From the NCBI GenBank assembly GCA_947179155.2, contig OX359286.1, forward strand, positions 38,393,408 to 38,457,407: a DNA stretch of 64,000 bases. The letters are read 5' to 3'. Position numbers and translations under genes: made by a program. The stretch is from Hedera helix. Lineage: Eukaryota; Streptophyta; Magnoliopsida; Apiales; Araliaceae. Below the pieces are notes generated by a model that did not search any database, had not been told where the DNA came from, and saw only the letters and a program-made list of their open reading frames with translations. Below are positions 59,198 through 64,000 of the stretch, piece by piece. Within the stretch, counting starts at the first letter, position 1. Every line of letters begins with the position of its first letter.

Positions 59198-62100
59198 CTA
59201 GATATAATCCCGCGCTTTGCGGCGAAATTATTTATTTTGTTAAAAATATATATAATTAAAAATTATTTTTTGTGTGATTTAGAATAAAAGAATTAGTCTT
59301 TATTTATAGGGTGAATACAACACATGTTTAGATCAATCACCCATCAATTTAGGATAATATCAAATTAGAATTATAGGATATTGTAGACACCCAAATTTTG
59401 CACTTTTCAACTAACCCTGACAGGAGGGCAAAATTGTCATTTGACCCGACATGCGAAAAGGAAGGTGGACCCCAACACAAAGCCACCCCAGCGATTTACG
59501 GTCAAAGCCGCCACAACGGACAACGAGCATCCGGTCACTTGAGGCAAGGAAAACATTTGATCTAGAAAACCTGAGCTGATCACAAAGGGCGACTAATGGC
59601 CACTACGCTTACGATGTTCGGGGGTCTCGCTCCCCGGTGAGGGAGCGGCTGCCCAGCTCGCCCGTGAGCTGGCGGGGGTGGAAGGGGCTGCCCCCTGGAA
59701 GCCAAGCACAAAGAACGATTTATGTATCAAGAAACAGTCTTCCAAAATAATACCACAAAAATTGGCGAATTAAGAACGTGTGGCACAAAAATCGAGAAAA
59801 ACAAACCGGACAGCCGCGGATGCACCTGCGGCCACCGACAAAAAGGACTTTTACGCGGCTCGAGGGCGGTACACGGCAGCCGAGGTTCGGCGCGGACGGC
59901 CACAGCAGGCAGCCGCAGATGGATCTGCGGCCAGCCGCAGATGCATCTGCGGCTGCCTGGTGAACCCTATAGATCGGCCATTTCCACTCGAGAGCAAAAG
60001 AGGGAAAGAAGAAAAAGAGGAAGAATATAGAGTTTAGAGAGAGAGAGTTCGCGGGAGGAGAGAGATATAGCTTGTTCTTGGTTAGATTTGAGTGAAAAAT
60101 TCATCCTTTCTTGCTAATTAGTTGAGTGTTATTGTGGTGTTGTCCGATTCATGAAATAAGAAGCTTAAATCGGCATTTTGCAAGGTAAAATGGGTTTTCT
60201 TTTGATATTTTCTTGTTTGTATTAATGTGATAATGTTGTGTTTTGGGTCTGTGTAGCATATTATATTGTTGTATTGATGATGATCCGTGGGTTAGGGGTC
60301 GTTAGCGAGGGTTCCATTGGAACGTAACTTCCTCCTAATGCCCCGATGACATTCGTACGGTGATATATCATTCGTTGAGTTCATAAATAGTTGTGGTATT
60401 GTCATTGAGATTTGGGATGCATAGGATACCGTAATGAGTTAGTATTGTTAGATTTGTATTAGTGTTGGTTGTGCAACGATTTGGGGTGAATGTGAGCCTA
60501 GGGAGGAGATCCTCGTGGTCAAAATCCCGATGATGGACATTTTTGGTATATGTAATCATTAGATGGGATTTATGGTTATGTAAATGTAATATTGGGCCTT
60601 AAAGCGATACCGAATCGGGATCGGGTTAAGGCCCCGTAATAATAAAGATATGTGATTGTGGGTGTTTGGGGTTGTCTAGATGGCTCACATGCCCATGGAT
60701 AGCCCCGACACGTTTTGAATGCTTATTTTGATTTATGGCACAAAAAACGATTTTCAAAAATAAAGCAAACGATAAAGATCTTCTAAAAAGAATCAAATTA
60801 GGATATTAGACACACGAGATTTAATAAGTAAAGAGTTTTGGGCGAAACTTTGATCCTTGTTTGACGAAAAGGCTATATTTGGTTTTGAAATATCATAAAA
60901 GATGTTTTCGGAATAAATAAATAAACGTTTTCATTAAACTTTGTGCATAGGGTTAAAGAGTTCTAGAAGTTGCCTTCATTTTATTTATATTTACTGTTAG
61001 AAGGCAATGTATAGTCTCGATTCCTATTTGACAAAAGTTTAAAAAACTATTGTTTTTCTAAAATGACATCTAATAAAAACCTCATCGTTTTTTAAATTAA
61101 AATCAATCTTTCTTATAACAAGTGAAGCCTCGTCATTTGGGTCAAAAGACGTCTAAAACGCTTTCCCGACAAAACACATTTTGACATATAAAATCAAATC
61201 AACTTTATGCAAAAGGACACCACAAACCTCCATTTAGGCACACATACACACACGCGCGTACACATACATTTTAAGATTTAAAAGGATAGGAAAACATCGA
61301 GATTGCGGTAACCGTATTTCACGGAAGTCGGGGGGTGCCTAACACCTTCCCCTCGCTTAAGCAAGCCCCCGAACTCTATGAATCTCGGTTTGCGGACCAA
61401 TTCACATATGAGCCATTACGATTACAAAAACAAAATTCGGATGAGTTGGTACATCCATTTCAACAATACCAACTGGCGACTCTGGTCAATTGGCTCATAA
61501 AAATTCAACATTTCAAAACCCCGTCGACATTAAGCCGACCCTTTTCAAAAGTCACATCTTAATCTAAAGGCTAAAATTGGAAAGAGCATTTTTATTATTA
61601 AAAAACGAAACGACCGAAATCCCGGCGTCGACAGATATAATTGTGGGATATAATATAAATATAGAATTGCTGTAATTTTGGGATATAATATTAGTTTAGA
61701 TTTGTATTAATGTGATCATGTTACTTTTCTTGTGTGATTAAAGAATTTAAAAAAAAAAAATATGCGTGAATTTTTTTTTGTAAATAAAGTACAAAAGCCC
61801 AATTACGGGATAATATTATATATTTTTTTGCTTGAGAATTATTTGTAAAAAATTATAAATTCAAATTATTGGATAACATCATATATTTATATGTCAAAGT
61901 TATTTGCAAAAATGTTATAATAAAACAAGTTCAAATTATTGGATAATATTAATTTGGAATTGTTGCAATATTGTGATATAATATAAGTTTATATTTATAT
62001 GCGTGATATATTTATGTGATAATGTTACATTGTCTTGTGTAAGTATGGAATTAAAAAAAATATAGATGTAATTATAATAATTTCCAAAACCAAATTATTA

Positions 62101-63839
62101 GATAATATCAATTTGGAATTGCTACAATTTTTGGATATAATATCAGTTTAGATTTGTATGTGTAACATATTTATGGGACAATGTTACATTTTTTTGTGTG
62201 AGTAAGGAATTAAAAAAAAAAATTATGTGTGAAAATTATTTATAAAATTACATATTTTTGTGGCTGAAAATTATTTATAACTTAAAAATTCAAATTATTA
62301 GATAATATCATATATTTATATGTCAGAGTTATCTGCAAAAATAGGATAATAAAACAATTCAAAAATCATATTATTGGATTTTGTCAATTTGGGATTGCTG
62401 CAATATTGAGATATAATAGTAAAAATGTAAATAATGATAGTTTGACACGCACAGATGTGTGCATCTAATTAAAGGATAATTAAAAAATTGGGAACCAGAG
62501 CAAATTGGCGTTAACTATAAATAAATTACCTTATACATGAGAGAAATTGAATTTTCTTGTTGTAGAAAAAACTCTAGAAGTGGAGGTAATTGAGGACTAT
62601 AGAAGATGAGAGAGATAAAGAGGATAGGTAAGTGTTGGTGTAGGAAAACTTAGAAGGGGATGGAGATGAGATCGCAGGGATAGACAGGAAGAGCTTAATT
62701 ATCGCAGGCAACATTAAAAATAAGTTGCTCCCAAACACCTTAACAGTAAAGTACAATTTAAAAGTGACTGATTTGAAGTATATTTTGTTTTACCAAATTA
62801 CACATAGTATGTCATATTTTTTTCTCCAAGTGGTATTTTTAATTTTTTAAAACTGATTGTTATACGATAAAAACTAATTTGTTGAAAAAATTATAAAATG
62901 AAGAAAGTATTCAATAAGGATAATAATATAAAAAATATCCTAAATGAATTAAACTAATACGATCAATATTCCGTTTGTTTTAATCAGTTATTAAAGGGAG
63001 TAACTAATTAAAAAGAGTATTATTTTAAGAGTAATATAGTATTTTATTTTTAAACGACAAAAGATTAAGGTTAAAAAATATATATAATTAAAAATTATTT
63101 CTAGTATAATTAGGAATAAAAGAGTTAGTCTTTAATTATAGGGTGAATAAAACACGTATTTAGATCAGTCAGCTATCAATTTGGGATATAATATCATTTT
63201 GAAATTGTTGCAATTTTGGGATATAATATCAGTTTACATTTGTATTTATAGGATAATAAAACAATTCAAAAAGAGCTAGTCTTTATTTATTAGGTGAATA
63301 AAACACGTGTTTAGATAAGTCACTTATCAATTCGGGATATAATTATGGGATATAATATTATTTTGGAATTGTTGCAATTTTGGGATATAATATCAGTTTA
63401 CATTTGTATTTATGGGATAATAAAACAATTCAAAAATCAAATTATCTGTAAAAATGTGTTAGAATTATCTGTTAAGTGTTAGAGTCTCTATTTATAAGGT
63501 AAATAAAAAACGTGTTACATCAATCACCCATGAATTTGGGATAATATCAATTTGAAATTGCTTAAATTATGCAATATAAAATAAATTTAAATTTGTTATA
63601 ATTTTGGGATATAAATATTAGTTTAGATTTGTTTGCTGCAATTTTTAAATTTATAATATCAGTTATGTGATAATATTAAATTATTGGATGGAATTTTTAT
63701 GTGGGAGAGTTGTGGGATAATATTAAATTATTTGATGGGATTTTTATGTGAGAGAGTTATGGAAAAAATTAACTACATAAAAGATTGACACTTGACATAA
63801 TATGGTGTCAATGTATTGCATTTTAATATATATAATAGA
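59198..63839 (-). mobile_element. Non-autonomous Helitron, both ends present
   Basis: Read on the minus strand, the 5' end is A/TCTATTATATATATTAAAA at 63839, matching the usual plant Helitron start. The 3' end is a short GC hairpin (CCGC at 59210-59213 with GCGG at 59219-59222), then CTAG at 59201-59198 and a host T. Insertion is between A and T with no duplication. Without the nested LTR (59382-61633 plus its target duplication) the element is about 2.4 kb. The interior has many imperfect copies of a GGGATATAATATCAGTTTAG motif. No helicase or captured gene is visible. Confidence 0.75.
59382..61633 (+). mobile_element. Solo LTR nested in the Helitron
   Basis: 2252 bp, starting TGTAGACACC and ending GGCGTCGACA (an imperfect inverted pair with TG...CA ends), flanked by the 5-bp duplication GATAT (59377-59381 and 61634-61638). 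GC content is well above the host Helitron. A block at 61334-61350 (GGTGCCTAACACCTTCC) resembles what I recall from large Ty3/gypsy (Tat/Ogre-like) LTRs, so that family is likely. No gag-pol is present. Short open frames at 59722-60037 come from a GC-rich palindromic repeat and are not genes. Confidence 0.8.
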
Positions 63840-64000
63840 TATCAAAAAATTATGTGAAAATATCAGTTTTCTAAAAATATTCTACTGACTTTAAATTGAA
63901 CCATTTAAGGTGTATGTTTTAAAAGCATATTAGTTTTCAGCTGAACAGTACTACCTATCCATATTAATGGAAGTCGAATAGTTCTTCTTAAAAAGAACGG
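63840..64000. other. Right flank, no feature seen
   Basis: AT-rich host DNA beyond the Helitron 5' end. Nothing recognised. Confidence 0.5.

Noticed and set aside
59722..60037. Coding gene inside the nested LTR
   Set aside because: Three frames are open at once because of GC-rich palindromic repeats, a sign of composition and not of coding.

Overview
The window is nuclear DNA from a flowering plant. It is AT-rich, has multi-exon genes with short introns, long intergenic spaces full of (TA)n tracts and MITEs, solo LTRs and Helitron ends. Protein similarities (CYP706-type P450, CPD photolyase, KEULE) and the gene order suggest a eudicot, most likely an asterid (Lamiales-like); the order-level call is inference. 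No prokaryotic, organellar or viral features were seen.

Layout. 1-2238: right part of a Helitron that carries exons from two unrelated genes, a LON2-type peroxisomal protease and an LRR receptor kinase. 4037-5685: a solo LTR with a 5-bp target duplication, followed by a second Helitron-like terminus at 5900. 7343-9715: single-exon, domesticated hAT-transposase-like protein. 16308-20075: class II CPD photolyase PHR1 (9 exons, 496 aa, two GC-AG introns). 21031-30592 (minus): Sec1/Munc18 protein KEULE (21 exons, 668 aa). 31106-34158: class I release-factor-like GGQ protein (7 exons, 231 aa), head-to-head with KEULE. 36008-36926 (minus): DUF1442 protein (2 exons, 217 aa). 39380-41590: broken IBA57-like pseudogene. 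42102-44829 (minus): LRR receptor-like protein with a degenerate kinase domain (4 exons, 686 aa). 50585-54376: copper amine oxidase (4 exons, 735 aa) with a 29-base poly(C) tract just after the stop. 55170-57535 (minus): CYP706-like P450 with an in-frame stop after its membrane anchor. 59198-63839 (minus): a complete Helitron interrupted by a 2252-bp solo LTR.

The five genes from 7343 to 36926 form a block that, from memory, corresponds to the duplicated Arabidopsis segments At1g12320-12380 and At1g62840-62870. They belong to different pathways (DNA repair, cytokinesis secretion, organelle translation), so the block looks like conserved ancestral order and not a functional cluster. The most unusual parts are in the accessory DNA: the two-gene Helitron capture, the Helitron with a nested solo LTR, foldback elements sitting beside (TA)n microsatellites, the poly(C) run, and the two GC-AG introns in PHR1. 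I did not find a convincing new multi-gene system.

All exon boundaries were derived by eye from splice signals, reading-frame phase and remembered family sequences. No alignment or expression data were available.
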